Part shown: positions 51,878 through 60,638 of the stretch, piece after piece
Layout of the letters: each line of letters opens with the position of its first letter
Position numbering within the stretch: the first letter of the stretch is position 1
Assembly (NCBI GenBank): GCA_946892665.1
Contig: CAMPOT010000001.1
Coordinates: 1,364,001-1,428,000, forward strand
Source of the DNA: Chryseobacterium sp. Marseille-Q5410
GTDB lineage: Bacteria > Bacteroidota > Bacteroidia > Flavobacteriales > Weeksellaceae
DNA length: 64,000 nt
Reading direction: 5' to 3'
Made by a program: the position numbers and the translations under genes
The notes under the pieces: model-generated
Database searches by the model: none
Told to the model about the DNA's origin: nothing
What the model saw: the letters and a program-made list of their open reading frames with translations, nothing else

Positions 51878-53662
51878 ATGTCAAAAGAGACAAATTCAGC
51901 AGAGGTTTTATTAAACCAAAACGTAGCACCAGAACAATTTGATTGGGATTCTTTCGAATCAGGATTAGATGCTGATGCAAGAAAAGAGAAAAGTGATTTA
52001 GAGGAAATCTATAACGGATCTCTTAACAACCTTAGCGATAATGATGTATTGGTAGGAAAAGTTGTAAGACTTACTGATAAAGAAGCTATCGTAGATATCA
52101 ACTTCAAATCTGAGGGAGTTATTTCATTAAACGAATTCCGTTATAACCAAGGATTAAAAGTTGGTGATGAAGTAGAAGTAATGGTTGATAGAAGAGAGGA
52201 TAAATCTGGTCAATTGCAACTTTCTCACAAAAAAGCAAGAACTCTAAAAGCTTGGGATAAAGTAAACGAACTTCACGAAACTGGAGAAATCGTAAACGGT
52301 TTCGTAAAATCTAGAACTAAAGGTGGTATGATCGTTGACGTACACGGTATCGAAGCGTTCTTACCAGGTTCTCAAATTGATGTGAAGCCAATCAAAGATT
52401 ACGATCAGTTCGTAGGTAAAACTATGGAGTTCAAAGTTGTGAAAATCAACCCAGAATTCAAAAACGTTGTTGTTTCTCACAAAGCGCTTATCGAAGCTGA
52501 TCTTGAAGGTCAGAAGAGAGAAATCATCGGTCAGTTAGAAAAAGGACAAGTTCTAGAAGGAACTGTTAAAAATATTACTTCTTACGGAGTATTCGTAGAC
52601 CTAGGTGGTGTTGATGGATTAATCCACATTACTGATCTTTCTTGGTCTAGAGTAAACCACCCATCTGAAATTCTTTCTGATGGAGAAACTGTAAAAGTGG
52701 TAATCCTTGATTTTGATGATGAGAAAACAAGAATCCAATTAGGTATGAAGCAATTGGAAGCTCACCCATGGGATGCGCTTTCTGCTGATCTTAAAGTTGG
52801 CGATAGAGTTAAAGGAAAAGTAGTTGTTTTAGCTGATTATGGTGCATTCGTAGAGGTTGCTCCAGGAGTAGAAGGATTGATCCACGTTTCTGAAATGTCT
52901 TGGTCAACTCACTTAAGAAGTGCAGGTGATTTCGTGAAAGTAGGAGATGAGGTAGAAGCGGAAGTTTTAACTCTTGATAGAGAAGACAGAAAAATCTCTC
53001 TAGGAATGAAACAGCTTACACAAGATCCTTGGGCAAATATCGAAGCTAAATATCCTGTAGGTTCTAAACACGTAGGAACGGTAAGAAACTTCACTAACTT
53101 CGGTGTATTCGTAGAATTGGAAGAAGGAATTGATGGTTTGATCTACATTTCTGATCTTTCTTGGACTAAGAAAATCAAGCATCCATCAGAATTCTGTGCA
53201 GTAGGTGATAAATTAGACGTTATCGTTCTAGAATTGGATACCGCTGCAAGAAGACTTTCTTTAGGTCACAAACAACTTCTTGAAAATCCTTGGGATAAAT
53301 TCGAAACTAAATATGCTGAAGGTACTGTACACACAGGAAAAGCTACTGAAGTTTTCGATAAAGGAGCGCAAGTTCAGTTCGAAGATGCTGAAGTTGAAGC
53401 ATTCTGCCCATCAAGATTATTAGAAAAAGAAGACGGTTCTAAAATCAAGAAAGGAGAAGAAGCACAATTCAAAGTAATCGAATTCAACAAAGAATTCAAG
53501 AGAGTAGTAGTTTCACACACCGGAACCTTCAGAGACGAAGAGAAGAAAAACGTGAAAGAAGCTTCTTCTAAACCAGCTGCTTCATCTAGCAACGAAGAGA
53601 AATCTACCCTAGGTGATTTAGACGTTTTAGCTGAATTGAAAAAGAAAATGGAAGGAAACTAA
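51878..53662 (+). CDS. rpsA: 30S ribosomal protein S1
   Basis: S1 binds mRNA leaders and helps them onto the 30S subunit, which matters in Bacteroidota where Shine-Dalgarno sequences are scarce. The 594-residue protein contains about six S1 RNA-binding repeats. Typical blocks are GVFVDLGGVDGLIHITDLSW, then GAFVEVAPGVEGLIHVSEMS and GVFVELEEGIDGLIYISDLS. A charged, low-complexity C-terminal tail follows. It has a strong promoter, a long leader and a terminator. Confidence 0.97.
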   Translation: MSKETNSAEVLLNQNVAPEQFDWDSFESGLDADARKEKSDLEEIYNGSLNNLSDNDVLVGKVVRLTDKEAIVDINFKSEGVISLNEFRYNQGLKVGDEVEVMVDRREDKSGQLQLSHKKARTLKAWDKVNELHETGEIVNGFVKSRTKGGMIVDVHGIEAFLPGSQIDVKPIKDYDQFVGKTMEFKVVKINPEFKNVVVSHKALIEADLEGQKREIIGQLEKGQVLEGTVKNITSYGVFVDLGGVDGLIHITDLSWSRVNHPSEILSDGETVKVVILDFDDEKTRIQLGMKQLEAHPWDALSADLKVGDRVKGKVVVLADYGAFVEVAPGVEGLIHVSEMSWSTHLRSAGDFVKVGDEVEAEVLTLDREDRKISLGMKQLTQDPWANIEAKYPVGSKHVGTVRNFTNFGVFVELEEGIDGLIYISDLSWTKKIKHPSEFCAVGDKLDVIVLELDTAARRLSLGHKQLLENPWDKFETKYAEGTVHTGKATEVFDKGAQVQFEDAEVEAFCPSRLLEKEDGSKIKKGEEAQFKVIEFNKEFKRVVVSHTGTFRDEEKKNVKEASSKPAASSSNEEKSTLGDLDVLAELKKKMEGN

Positions 53663-53686
53663 TTCCAAATTTTCTATAATAAATAT

Positions 53687-53719
53687 GGCGCCTCAGTAAT
53701 CTGGGGCGTCCTTTTTTTT
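53687..53719 (+). terminator. Terminator after rpsA
   Basis: A 10-bp stem GGCGCCTCAG/CTGGGGCGTC (two wobble pairs) with a TAAT loop is followed by eight T. Confidence 0.8.
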
Positions 53720-53865
53720 GATTGCATATTTTATTATTCAGTATAAAAACATTTCTTCGTACTAAACCTAAAAATGAATGTTGATAACATCTTTCTTTTT
53801 TTTGTGCTGAAAATCGAAAACTTAGCATTATTTTTTATAAATTCGATGCCAATTAATTAATATAT

Positions 53866-56469
53866 ATGAAAAATAGAAATTTACCTTTGAAAATCGCGGC
53901 GGTATGTTTGATGTTTTCTTTTGGAGCAGCCAATGCTCAAGATTACAAATCCATCATCCAGAGCCAACTTTCTGCGAAAAGCAACTTCCAAAAAGCAAAC
54001 CTCAACAATTTTGAAATCATTAGTCAGGATTTTTCGAAATCAATGAATGCTGATATTATTAAAGTACAACAGTCTTTCAACGGAATTCCCGTATATAATG
54101 CATTGGCAACCGCTTTAATTAAAGATCAAAAAGTAAATTACCTTACAGAAAATTTTGCTAAAAATTATGTGAATGCTGCTCAACCAAGTTCAGCTCGTCC
54201 TGCGTCCAATGTTTTTGCCAGTATGGCTCAGAATTTAGGATTGAAAAATAGTAGTGAATATAAATTGCTAAACTTTGATGATGTAGATTTGGATGGTGCT
54301 TCTTTCGCTAAAACGAAATTAGTATATTTCCTTACTGAAAGAGATTTGAAACTTTGCCACCAATTTATGTTTGCAGAAAAAGGAACCTCAAACTATTGGG
54401 ACATTCTTGCTGATGCAACAACGGGAGAAATTGTGAACAAAGAAAATTTAACAATTTCTTGTACTTTCCCACATGGTACTTTCCAGCACGATTATTATGC
54501 GCATACTCCGGAAGGTTTTTCTACAAATTTCGACAAGGAATCAACTGCTGAAATTAATGCTCCAACTGCTTTAGCTGCTTTGGATGCAAGTTATAATGTA
54601 TTTGCTCTGCCTTTAGAAAGTCCGAGTCATGGCAGTAGATCTGTTGTTTCTAATCCATGGTTTTTAGATGCTTCACCGGATGGATGGCATACAATCGGTG
54701 GGGGTTCATATGCAGGTTCTTACAATACCACAAGAGGAAACAACGTAATGGCATATGATGATGCAGCTAATGCAAATGCACCGGGTTCTTATGCTGATGG
54801 AGGCGCAAGCAGAGTATTTAATTTTCCATTTGTAGTGAATGATACTGCGGGAAACAAGAATGCGGCGATCACTAATTTATTCTACATGAATAATAAAATG
54901 CACGATGTATTTTATCGCTTAGGATTTACAGAAACTGCTAAAAATTTCCAGGCGTATAATTTCGGAAAAGGAGGCTCTCAAAACGATTATGTTATGGCTG
55001 AAGCGCAAGATGGTGGTGGAACTGATAATGCTAACTTCTATACACCGTCCGACGGATCAAGACCAAGAATGCAAATGTATCTATGGAATCCAGCGGTTAT
55101 CGAAAGAGTATATTATAATGCACCAAGTGAAGCAGTGGGAAGAGTAGTGCAAAATTATATTTCTACCACTTTCGGACCAGCGTTAGATGCTACAGGTGTA
55201 ACAGCTGATGTAAAATTATCTCCGGTATTAGACGGATGTACAGCGCTTCCTGCTGAATCACTTGCTGGCAAAATAGGACTTATAGAAAGAGGAACTTGTA
55301 ACTTTACTGTAAAGGTGAAAAATGCGCAAAACGCAGGTGCAGTAGCAGCCATTATTTATAGTTTACCTACTTCAACTCCTACAGCTGGAATGGCAGGTGA
55401 AGACCCCACAATCACCATTCCTTCTGTTTTGATTGAGAATTATGAAGGAGTTTACATGAAAAATCTTTTGACCAGTAGCAATGTAAATGTAACCTTAAAA
55501 TACGATCCTGCACTACAGAAAATGAGAGATGCTAGTTTCGATAATGGAATCGTCGCTCACGAATATGGTCATGGTATTTCTACAAGATTGGTTGGCCAGT
55601 TGAGTTCTTCTGTTAATAAAGAACAAATGGGCGAAGGTTGGTCCGATTTCTTTGCTTTGATGCTTACCAACAGACCAGGTGACAATGCAAGTGTGCCTAG
55701 AGGAATAGGAACTTATGCTTCTTCCGAAGCAATTGATGGTGGAGGGATTCGTCCGGCTCCATATTCCCCGGATTTTGGTGTAAATAATTATGTTTACAGC
55801 GATACTAACGGTATGGAATATGCTAATTCTTCAGGTGTATTGGTGCCAGATGTTCACTCGATTGGTTTCGTTTGGGCGTCAATCTTGTGGGATCTGCACT
55901 GGAAATATGCTGAAAAATATGGATATTCTTCTGATGTAATGGCCAATACAACCAACGGAAGCACAAAAGTTCTTCAATTAGTAGTTGATGCTCTTAAACT
56001 GACTCCTACCAATCCTGGATTTATCCAAGGTAGAAATGCGATTTTAGCAGCAGAAGAAAATACCAGCCAAGGGCAAGATAAATGTATGATTTGGGATGTT
56101 TTTGCTAGAAGAGGGCTTGGAGTAAATGCTTCAGCAGGTTCTGCAACAAATATTAACGACCAAGTTGCTGATTTCACCGTTCCGGCGGCAGATCCTCGTT
56201 GTACCTTAGCGTCAAGCGAAGTGAATGCCGATAAAGCAGTGAGTATCTATCCAAATCCTGCGAAAAACGAATTTTTCTTAAAATCAGCAAACAAAACTTT
56301 AGGAAAAGTAAATGTTGAAATTTTCGACGCAACCGGAAAATTAGTTTCCAGCCAGAAAATTTCTTCTTCTGATGCAGTGAACACACAAGCTCTTGTAAAC
56401 GGAGTATATGTAGTAAAGGTTTCAGGATTAGGAGTGAATTACTCTTCTAAATTGATGATTAAAAAATAA
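53866..56469 (+). CDS. Secreted M36 family (fungalysin-type) metalloprotease with T9SS tail
   Basis: The 867-residue protein has a signal peptide (ending FGAANAQ), an FTP-type propeptide (to about 200) and an M36 catalytic domain with HEYGH at 565-569 and the third ligand Glu in EGWSDFF. A protease-associated (PA) domain is inserted at about 455-545 (GKIGLIERGTCNFTVKVKNA). The sorting tail begins YPNPAKNEFFLKS and ends SSKLMIKK. It is predicted to be a broad extracellular endoprotease. It is a single gene; no clear -7 box was found. Confidence 0.92.
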   Translation: MKNRNLPLKIAAVCLMFSFGAANAQDYKSIIQSQLSAKSNFQKANLNNFEIISQDFSKSMNADIIKVQQSFNGIPVYNALATALIKDQKVNYLTENFAKNYVNAAQPSSARPASNVFASMAQNLGLKNSSEYKLLNFDDVDLDGASFAKTKLVYFLTERDLKLCHQFMFAEKGTSNYWDILADATTGEIVNKENLTISCTFPHGTFQHDYYAHTPEGFSTNFDKESTAEINAPTALAALDASYNVFALPLESPSHGSRSVVSNPWFLDASPDGWHTIGGGSYAGSYNTTRGNNVMAYDDAANANAPGSYADGGASRVFNFPFVVNDTAGNKNAAITNLFYMNNKMHDVFYRLGFTETAKNFQAYNFGKGGSQNDYVMAEAQDGGGTDNANFYTPSDGSRPRMQMYLWNPAVIERVYYNAPSEAVGRVVQNYISTTFGPALDATGVTADVKLSPVLDGCTALPAESLAGKIGLIERGTCNFTVKVKNAQNAGAVAAIIYSLPTSTPTAGMAGEDPTITIPSVLIENYEGVYMKNLLTSSNVNVTLKYDPALQKMRDASFDNGIVAHEYGHGISTRLVGQLSSSVNKEQMGEGWSDFFALMLTNRPGDNASVPRGIGTYASSEAIDGGGIRPAPYSPDFGVNNYVYSDTNGMEYANSSGVLVPDVHSIGFVWASILWDLHWKYAEKYGYSSDVMANTTNGSTKVLQLVVDALKLTPTNPGFIQGRNAILAAEENTSQGQDKCMIWDVFARRGLGVNASAGSATNINDQVADFTVPAADPRCTLASSEVNADKAVSIYPNPAKNEFFLKSANKTLGKVNVEIFDATGKLVSSQKISSSDAVNTQALVNGVYVVKVSGLGVNYSSKLMIKK

Positions 56470-56490
56470 TTGTTAGTTATCATATTTATA

Positions 56491-56523
56491 GCCGTCTTGC
56501 TTTTTTAGTAAGGCGGTTTTTTT
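56491..56523 (+). terminator. Terminator after the M36 protease
   Basis: The stem CCGTCTT/AAGGCGG (one wobble) with an 11-base loop is followed by seven T. Confidence 0.65.
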
Positions 56524-56555
56524 ATGAGATAGAACTTTTATAAAAATAGCAACAA

Positions 56556-56588
56556 TAAAAAACCCATCAAATAAATCTGATGGGTTTT
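56556..56588 (-). terminator. Terminator after rplS
   Basis: A perfect 11-bp stem AAAACCCATCA/TGATGGGTTTT has an 8-base loop and T's on the minus strand. Confidence 0.8.
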
Positions 56589-56607
56589 CCTATTGTTGTT
56601 GTCTGAA

Positions 56608-56961
56608 TTATTTTTTGTAAGCAGCGTCTTTAATTCTCGCTTTTTTACCTCTAAGATCTCTAAAGTAGTAGATTCTTGCTCTTCTAACTTTACCTCTTCT
56701 GTCTAATTCAATTTTCTGAAGAGCTGGCATGTTCATTGGGAAAACTCTCTCTACACCAACATCACCACTCATTTTTCTGATGGTAAATGTCTTGGTAAGA
56801 CCAGTTCCTCTCAACTGAATTACTGTACCTTTAAAGAACTGAGTTCTTGTTTTAGCACCTTCTTTAATTTCGTAATACACAGTGATGGTGTCACCGGCTT
56901 TGAATTCTGGGAATTCTTTTTTTGTGATGTACTTGTCCTGTACGTACTTTACTAAATCCAT
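56608..56961 (-). CDS. rplS: 50S ribosomal protein L19
   Basis: L19 lies at the 30S-50S interface. The sequence DLVKYVQDKYITKKEFPEFK at the start, followed by FKAGDTITVYYEIKEGAKTR and KVRRARIYYFRDLRGKKARI at the end, is diagnostic. I chose the ATG at 56961, giving 117 residues, the usual length. An in-frame TTG 12 codons upstream lies in the leader. The leader of about 65 bases is structured and probably regulatory. Confidence 0.96.
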   Translation of the reverse strand: MDLVKYVQDKYITKKEFPEFKAGDTITVYYEIKEGAKTRTQFFKGTVIQLRGTGLTKTFTIRKMSGDVGVERVFPMNMPALQKIELDRRGKVRRARIYYFRDLRGKKARIKDAAYKK

Positions 56962-56988
56962 TTTTTTGTAAAAAAATTGTTTTGTCGA

Positions 56989-57028
56989 GCTAACCAACTT
57001 TCACGTCCTTCGTCAGAGGTTGATTAAC
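56989..57028 (-). promoter_or_regulatory. Structured leader hairpin of rplS (candidate L19 autoregulation site)
   Basis: On the minus strand GTTAATCAAC and GTTGGTTAGC pair over 10 bp (two G-U pairs). They enclose an inner ACG/CGT stem with an AAGGA loop. The transcript would begin at the base of the stem. I recall that comparative genomics proposed an L19 leader motif in Flavobacteria, but I could not compare this sequence with it. Confidence 0.5.
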
Positions 57029-57034
57029 AGGGTG

Positions 57035-57042
57035 CAAAAATA
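57035..57042 (-). promoter_or_regulatory. -7 promoter box of rplS
   Basis: TATTTTTG on the minus strand lies just upstream of the leader hairpin. Confidence 0.65.
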
Positions 57043-57211
57043 ATATAATTTTTTCTGTCTGCCAATACTTTAGAAGATATTTTTTAAAAATTTGCCATTC
57101 AATAATGATTTTAAAATATTTAAAAAAAAGCTTTTGGAAATCTAAAAGGAACGGAAATAAACTTTTATTAAAAAAAATTGTAATTTCAAGCCATAAAATT
57201 TCAATATAATA

Positions 57212-57916
57212 ATGATCGATAAAAGAGTAAAAAATGCCAAAGAAGCCATCCAGGGAATTAGCGATGGAATGACTTTGATAGTAGGCGGTTTCGGATTATC
57301 CGGAATTCCCGAAAATTCAATCGCTGAGCTGGTTGTAAGCAATATTTCCGGACTTACCTGTATTTCCAATAATGCGGGAGTGGATGATTTTGGTCTTGGT
57401 TTGCTTCTTCAAAAGAAACAGATTAAAAAAATGATCGCATCCTATGTTGGAGAAAATGCGGAGTTCGAAAGACAAATGCTTTCCGGTGAACTAGAAGTAG
57501 AATTGACTCCACAGGGAACTTTAGCAGAAAAATGCCGCGCTGCGCAACACGGAATTCCGGCGTTCTATACTCCCGCAGGTTACGGAACTGAAGTTGCGGA
57601 AGGTAAAGAAACTAAAGAATTCAACGGTAAAATGCATATTATGGAGTATGCCTACGAAGCAGATTTCTCTATCGTGAAAGCCTGGAAGGGTGATCACGCA
57701 GGGAATTTAATCTTCAGAGGAACTGCTCGAAATTTTAATGCGCCAATGGCTGGAGCAGGAAAAATAACCATTGCCGAGGTGGAAGAATTGGTAGAGCCTG
57801 GAGAACTTGATCCTAACCAGATTCATATTCCGGGAATTATGGTGCAGCGGATTTTCCAAGGAGAAAAATTCGAGAAAAGAATAGAGCAACGTACAACCCG
57901 AAAAAGAGAATCATAA
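57212..57916 (+). CDS. scoA: 3-oxoacid CoA-transferase, subunit A
   Basis: With subunit B it moves CoA from succinyl-CoA (or acetyl-CoA) to a 3-oxoacid such as acetoacetate. The subunit A family signature [14 protein letters not shown] near residue 24 and [14 protein letters not shown] near 51 are clear. The length of 234 residues is normal. It overlaps the subunit B gene by one base (TAATG), so the two are coupled. The true substrate among short 3-oxoacids cannot be read from the sequence. Confidence 0.92.
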   Translation: MIDKRVKNAKEAIQGISDGMTLIVGGFGLSGIPENSIAELVVSNISGLTCISNNAGVDDFGLGLLLQKKQIKKMIASYVGENAEFERQMLSGELEVELTPQGTLAEKCRAAQHGIPAFYTPAGYGTEVAEGKETKEFNGKMHIMEYAYEADFSIVKAWKGDHAGNLIFRGTARNFNAPMAGAGKITIAEVEELVEPGELDPNQIHIPGIMVQRIFQGEKFEKRIEQRTTRKRES

Positions 57917-58569
57917 TGCTAACAAAAGAACAAATCGCACAGCGAATTTCAAAGGAAGTTAAAGACCGTTATTATGTAAATCTCGGGATCGGAATTCCCA
58001 CCTTGGTCGCAAACTACGTTCCGCAGGATATTTCCGTGGAGTTCCAAAGTGAAAACGGTGTTTTAGGAATGGGGCCTTTTCCTTACGAAGGCGAAGAGGA
58101 TCCGGACTTGATTAATGCTGGAAAACAAACCATCACAACACTACCGGGTGCTTCTTTTTTCGATTCTGCTTTCAGTTTTGGGATGATACGCAGCCAAAAA
58201 GTGGATCTTACTATTCTGGGAGCGATGGAAGTTTCCGAAAATGGTGATATTGCGAATTGGAAAATCCCTGGCAAAATGGTAAAAGGCATGGGTGGCGCAA
58301 TGGATCTGGTAGCGTCTGCGGAAAATATCATCGTTGCGATGATGCATGTAAACAAAGCAGGTGAAAGCAAAATTCTGAAAAAATGTACCCTTCCTTTAAC
58401 TGGCGTAGGCTGTGTGAAAAAAGTGGTGACAGAACTTGCTGTGATGGATATTACCCCGAATGGTTTTAAACTTCTTGAGCGCGCTCCCGGACTTTCCGTG
58501 GAAGACATTATTAAAGCTACTGAAGCAGATTTGATTATTGAAGGAGAAATTCCGGAGATGGTTTTCTAA
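57916..58569 (+). CDS. scoB: 3-oxoacid CoA-transferase, subunit B
   Basis: This catalytic subunit forms a glutamyl-CoA thioester. The active-site Glu46 is in the SENG motif (FQSENGVLGMGPFP), with VNLGIGIPTLVANYV before it and MDLVASAENIIVAM later. The length is 217 residues. It forms a heteromeric enzyme with the preceding gene. A likely terminator follows. Confidence 0.93.
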   Translation: MLTKEQIAQRISKEVKDRYYVNLGIGIPTLVANYVPQDISVEFQSENGVLGMGPFPYEGEEDPDLINAGKQTITTLPGASFFDSAFSFGMIRSQKVDLTILGAMEVSENGDIANWKIPGKMVKGMGGAMDLVASAENIIVAMMHVNKAGESKILKKCTLPLTGVGCVKKVVTELAVMDITPNGFKLLERAPGLSVEDIIKATEADLIIEGEIPEMVF

Positions 58570-58601
58570 GAATTCAGTTTCTTTAATTTTCATTTTTAAG
58601 A

Positions 58602-58630
58602 AAAGTTCAGATTTTATCTGGACTTTCTTA
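58602..58630 (+). terminator. Terminator after scoB
   Basis: An 11-bp stem AAAGTTCAGAT/ATCTGGACTTT (one wobble) with a TTT loop has an imperfect T-run. Confidence 0.55.
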
Positions 58631-58696
58631 TTTAATGGATATGATAAGCAAAATAAAGTAGTTATCGAAAAGAATAAATCTCTATGATCATCTTTT

Positions 58697-58729
58697 AAAA
58701 AAAAATCCTATTCCGTTGCGGAAAAGGAT
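58697..58729 (-). terminator. Terminator after the dienelactone hydrolase gene
   Basis: The stem ATCCTATTCCG/CGGAAAAGGAT (one mismatch) with a 3-base loop is followed by a run of nine T on the minus strand. Confidence 0.7.
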
Positions 58730-58759
58730 CTTCTTTATAAATTAATTCTACAAAAGCTA

Positions 58760-59503
58760 TTATTTTAAAAGCTCTTCTAAAAATAACAACGTGTGATTCC
58801 ATGCTCGCTTCGCCATGATTGGATTATAATCTGCTGACTCAGGATTTGTAAAAGTGTGTTTCGAATTCGCATAAGTAATGATTTGCCAATCAGCTTTTCC
58901 CTCGTTCATTTCTTTTACGAGATTCTGGTAATCTTCCGCCGTTACGCTTTCGTCATCGGCGGGATGTTCTACTAAAATTTTAGCCTTCAGTTCTTCATTT
59001 TTCCTCTGCGGATTTTTCGCTAAACCACCATGAATTGACACGAATCCAGCAGCAGGCAATTTTCCTCTTGCGGCTTCCAAGGCACCGGTTCCTCCAAAAC
59101 AGTAGCCGATAATGGCTATTTTTTCAGGGATTGCACCATGGTTTTTTAATTGTTCCAAAGCCAGCGAAATTCTTTTTTGATATTCAGCAAAATTTTCTTT
59201 GTAATATCCAGCTGTTTTTGCCGCTGTAGCATCATCCGAAGGGATGTTTCCTTCACCATAAATGTCGGCTATAAATGCAATATACCCTTCTTTTTCTAAA
59301 TCTAAGGCAGCAGTTTTGGCTTCATTGTCAATTCCTTTCCACGCGGGCAAAATGAGAACTCCGGGAAGTTTTTTTCCGCTGTTGGATGTTATCAAGCCAT
59401 TCAGTTTTTGTTTGCCATCTTGATAGGAAAAAGGTTTTAGTTGTTGACTAAATAAAGTTCCTGAAATTGCAATTGCAACAGTTAATAATAAGGATCGTAT
59501 CAT
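58760..59503 (-). CDS. Dienelactone hydrolase family protein, exported
   Basis: This alpha/beta hydrolase of 247 residues has a signal peptide (MIRSLLLTVAIAISGTLFSQ). The catalytic triad is Cys in IGYCFGGTG, Asp in HPADDESV and His in NSKHTFTNP, the pattern of dienelactone hydrolases. Export suggests a general esterase or thioesterase role rather than chlorocatechol breakdown. I chose the ATG at 59503; the TTG eight codons upstream falls inside the predicted -7 box. Confidence 0.85.
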   Translation of the reverse strand: MIRSLLLTVAIAISGTLFSQQLKPFSYQDGKQKLNGLITSNSGKKLPGVLILPAWKGIDNEAKTAALDLEKEGYIAFIADIYGEGNIPSDDATAAKTAGYYKENFAEYQKRISLALEQLKNHGAIPEKIAIIGYCFGGTGALEAARGKLPAAGFVSIHGGLAKNPQRKNEELKAKILVEHPADDESVTAEDYQNLVKEMNEGKADWQIITYANSKHTFTNPESADYNPIMAKRAWNHTLLFLEELLK

Positions 59504-59524
59504 TTTCGTGATGTTTAATAATTT

Positions 59525-59532
59525 CAAATTTA
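59525..59532 (-). promoter_or_regulatory. -7 promoter box of the dienelactone hydrolase gene
   Basis: TAAATTTG on the minus strand ends 21 bases before the chosen ATG and overlaps the alternative TTG. Confidence 0.6.
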
Positions 59533-59607
59533 CACATAAAAATATAGATACATTGATGGTTTGGTGAAAAATTCGCTGTCATATTTCATTGACATTAAAG
59601 ATAATCG

Positions 59608-59615
59608 TAATTTTG
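59608..59615 (+). promoter_or_regulatory. -7 promoter box of the cupin gene
   Basis: TAATTTTG, with a TTG at 59589-59591 16 bases upstream, lies 21 bases before the chosen ATG. Confidence 0.55.
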
Positions 59616-59636
59616 AAATACTTAAAAATAAAGAAA

Positions 59637-59999
59637 ATGCCAAAATATAAAATTCAAAAATCACCATTTGTGGTTCCTACCACCGACGGAAAGCTGATTG
59701 AAGAAATCTGGGGAAACTCCACCGGAAATTCAAATATTTCCATTGCGCACATGGTCGCTCCACCGAATTGGAGCGAGCCGCATCAAACCCCAGAATTTGA
59801 TGAGTTTACTTACATAATAAAAGGGAAAAAACAGTTTGAAATCGATGGGGAAACCCTTGTTTTGGAGGCGGGGCAAAGCATTTTGATTGAAAAAGGCGCA
59901 AGAATCTGCTACAGCAATCCGTTCGAAAATCCTTGCGAATATTTGGCAATTTGTCTGCCTGCTTTTTCGATGGAGTTGGTGAATCGGGAAGAGGAATAG
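59637..59999 (+). CDS. Cupin domain protein
   Basis: This 120-residue single-domain cupin has motif 1 around WSEPHQTPEFDEFTYIIKGK and motif 2 around LEAGQSILIEKGARICYSNP. The first motif has only one clear metal His. The reaction or ligand is unknown; it could be an isomerase or a metal- or sugar-binding protein. I chose the ATG at 59637, just after its promoter, rather than an upstream in-frame TTG at 59589 that overlaps the promoter. It is convergent with the HAD gene. Confidence 0.82.
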   Translation: MPKYKIQKSPFVVPTTDGKLIEEIWGNSTGNSNISIAHMVAPPNWSEPHQTPEFDEFTYIIKGKKQFEIDGETLVLEAGQSILIEKGARICYSNPFENPCEYLAICLPAFSMELVNREEE

Positions 60000-60011
60000 G
60001 AGATTTTTTAA

Positions 60012-60638
60012 TTAAAATTCTACTCCCAATCCGCGAAGTTGTTCTGCTAAACTGGTTTGTTCAGTTACGTGAATCGTTATGAAACCTAAGTTTTTCGCTT
60101 CTTCAATATTTCTGGCGCTGTCATCAATGAAAACCGATTCTTCAGCTTTAATTTGATAACGATTCAATAAAACATGCCAAATTTCTGGGTCTGGTTTAAT
60201 AAGTTTTTCTTCTCCGGAAACCACAATTTTGCCATTGAAAATCTCAAAGAAATCATAATTTTCCAAAGCGTACGGTAATGTTTCCGTCGACCAATTGGTC
60301 AAACCGAAAAGTTCGTAGTCGGAATGTTTTAATTGCTTTAAAACCGCCACGTTTTCTGGAATATCCGATCTCAACATCGTGGTCCAGTTGTCGTAATATG
60401 CTCGGATTTCCTTTTCCCATTCAGGAAATTTTGCAATCAGAAATGCAGTGCCTTCGGCCAGACTTCTGCCGCGATCCTGTTCCGCATTCCACTCATCGGT
60501 GGCAATGTTTCTAAGGAAATATTCCTTTTTTTCGTCATCATTAAAGTAATCTTTGTAGAAATATCGCGGATTCCAGTCCATTAATACACCACCAAAATCG
60601 AAAACGATATTTCTTATTGCTGAATTCTGCTTGGTCAT
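60012..60638 (-). CDS. HAD family hydrolase
   Basis: This 208-residue phosphatase-like enzyme of the haloacid dehalogenase superfamily has the nucleophile Asp in FDFGGVLMDW near residue 14, motif II in GLTNWS and motif IV in FIDDSARNIEEAKNLGF. The substrate is probably a small phosphate ester. It overlaps nhaC by 4 bases (ATGA), so translation is coupled. Confidence 0.88.
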   Translation of the reverse strand: MTKQNSAIRNIVFDFGGVLMDWNPRYFYKDYFNDDEKKEYFLRNIATDEWNAEQDRGRSLAEGTAFLIAKFPEWEKEIRAYYDNWTTMLRSDIPENVAVLKQLKHSDYELFGLTNWSTETLPYALENYDFFEIFNGKIVVSGEEKLIKPDPEIWHVLLNRYQIKAEESVFIDDSARNIEEAKNLGFITIHVTEQTSLAEQLRGLGVEF

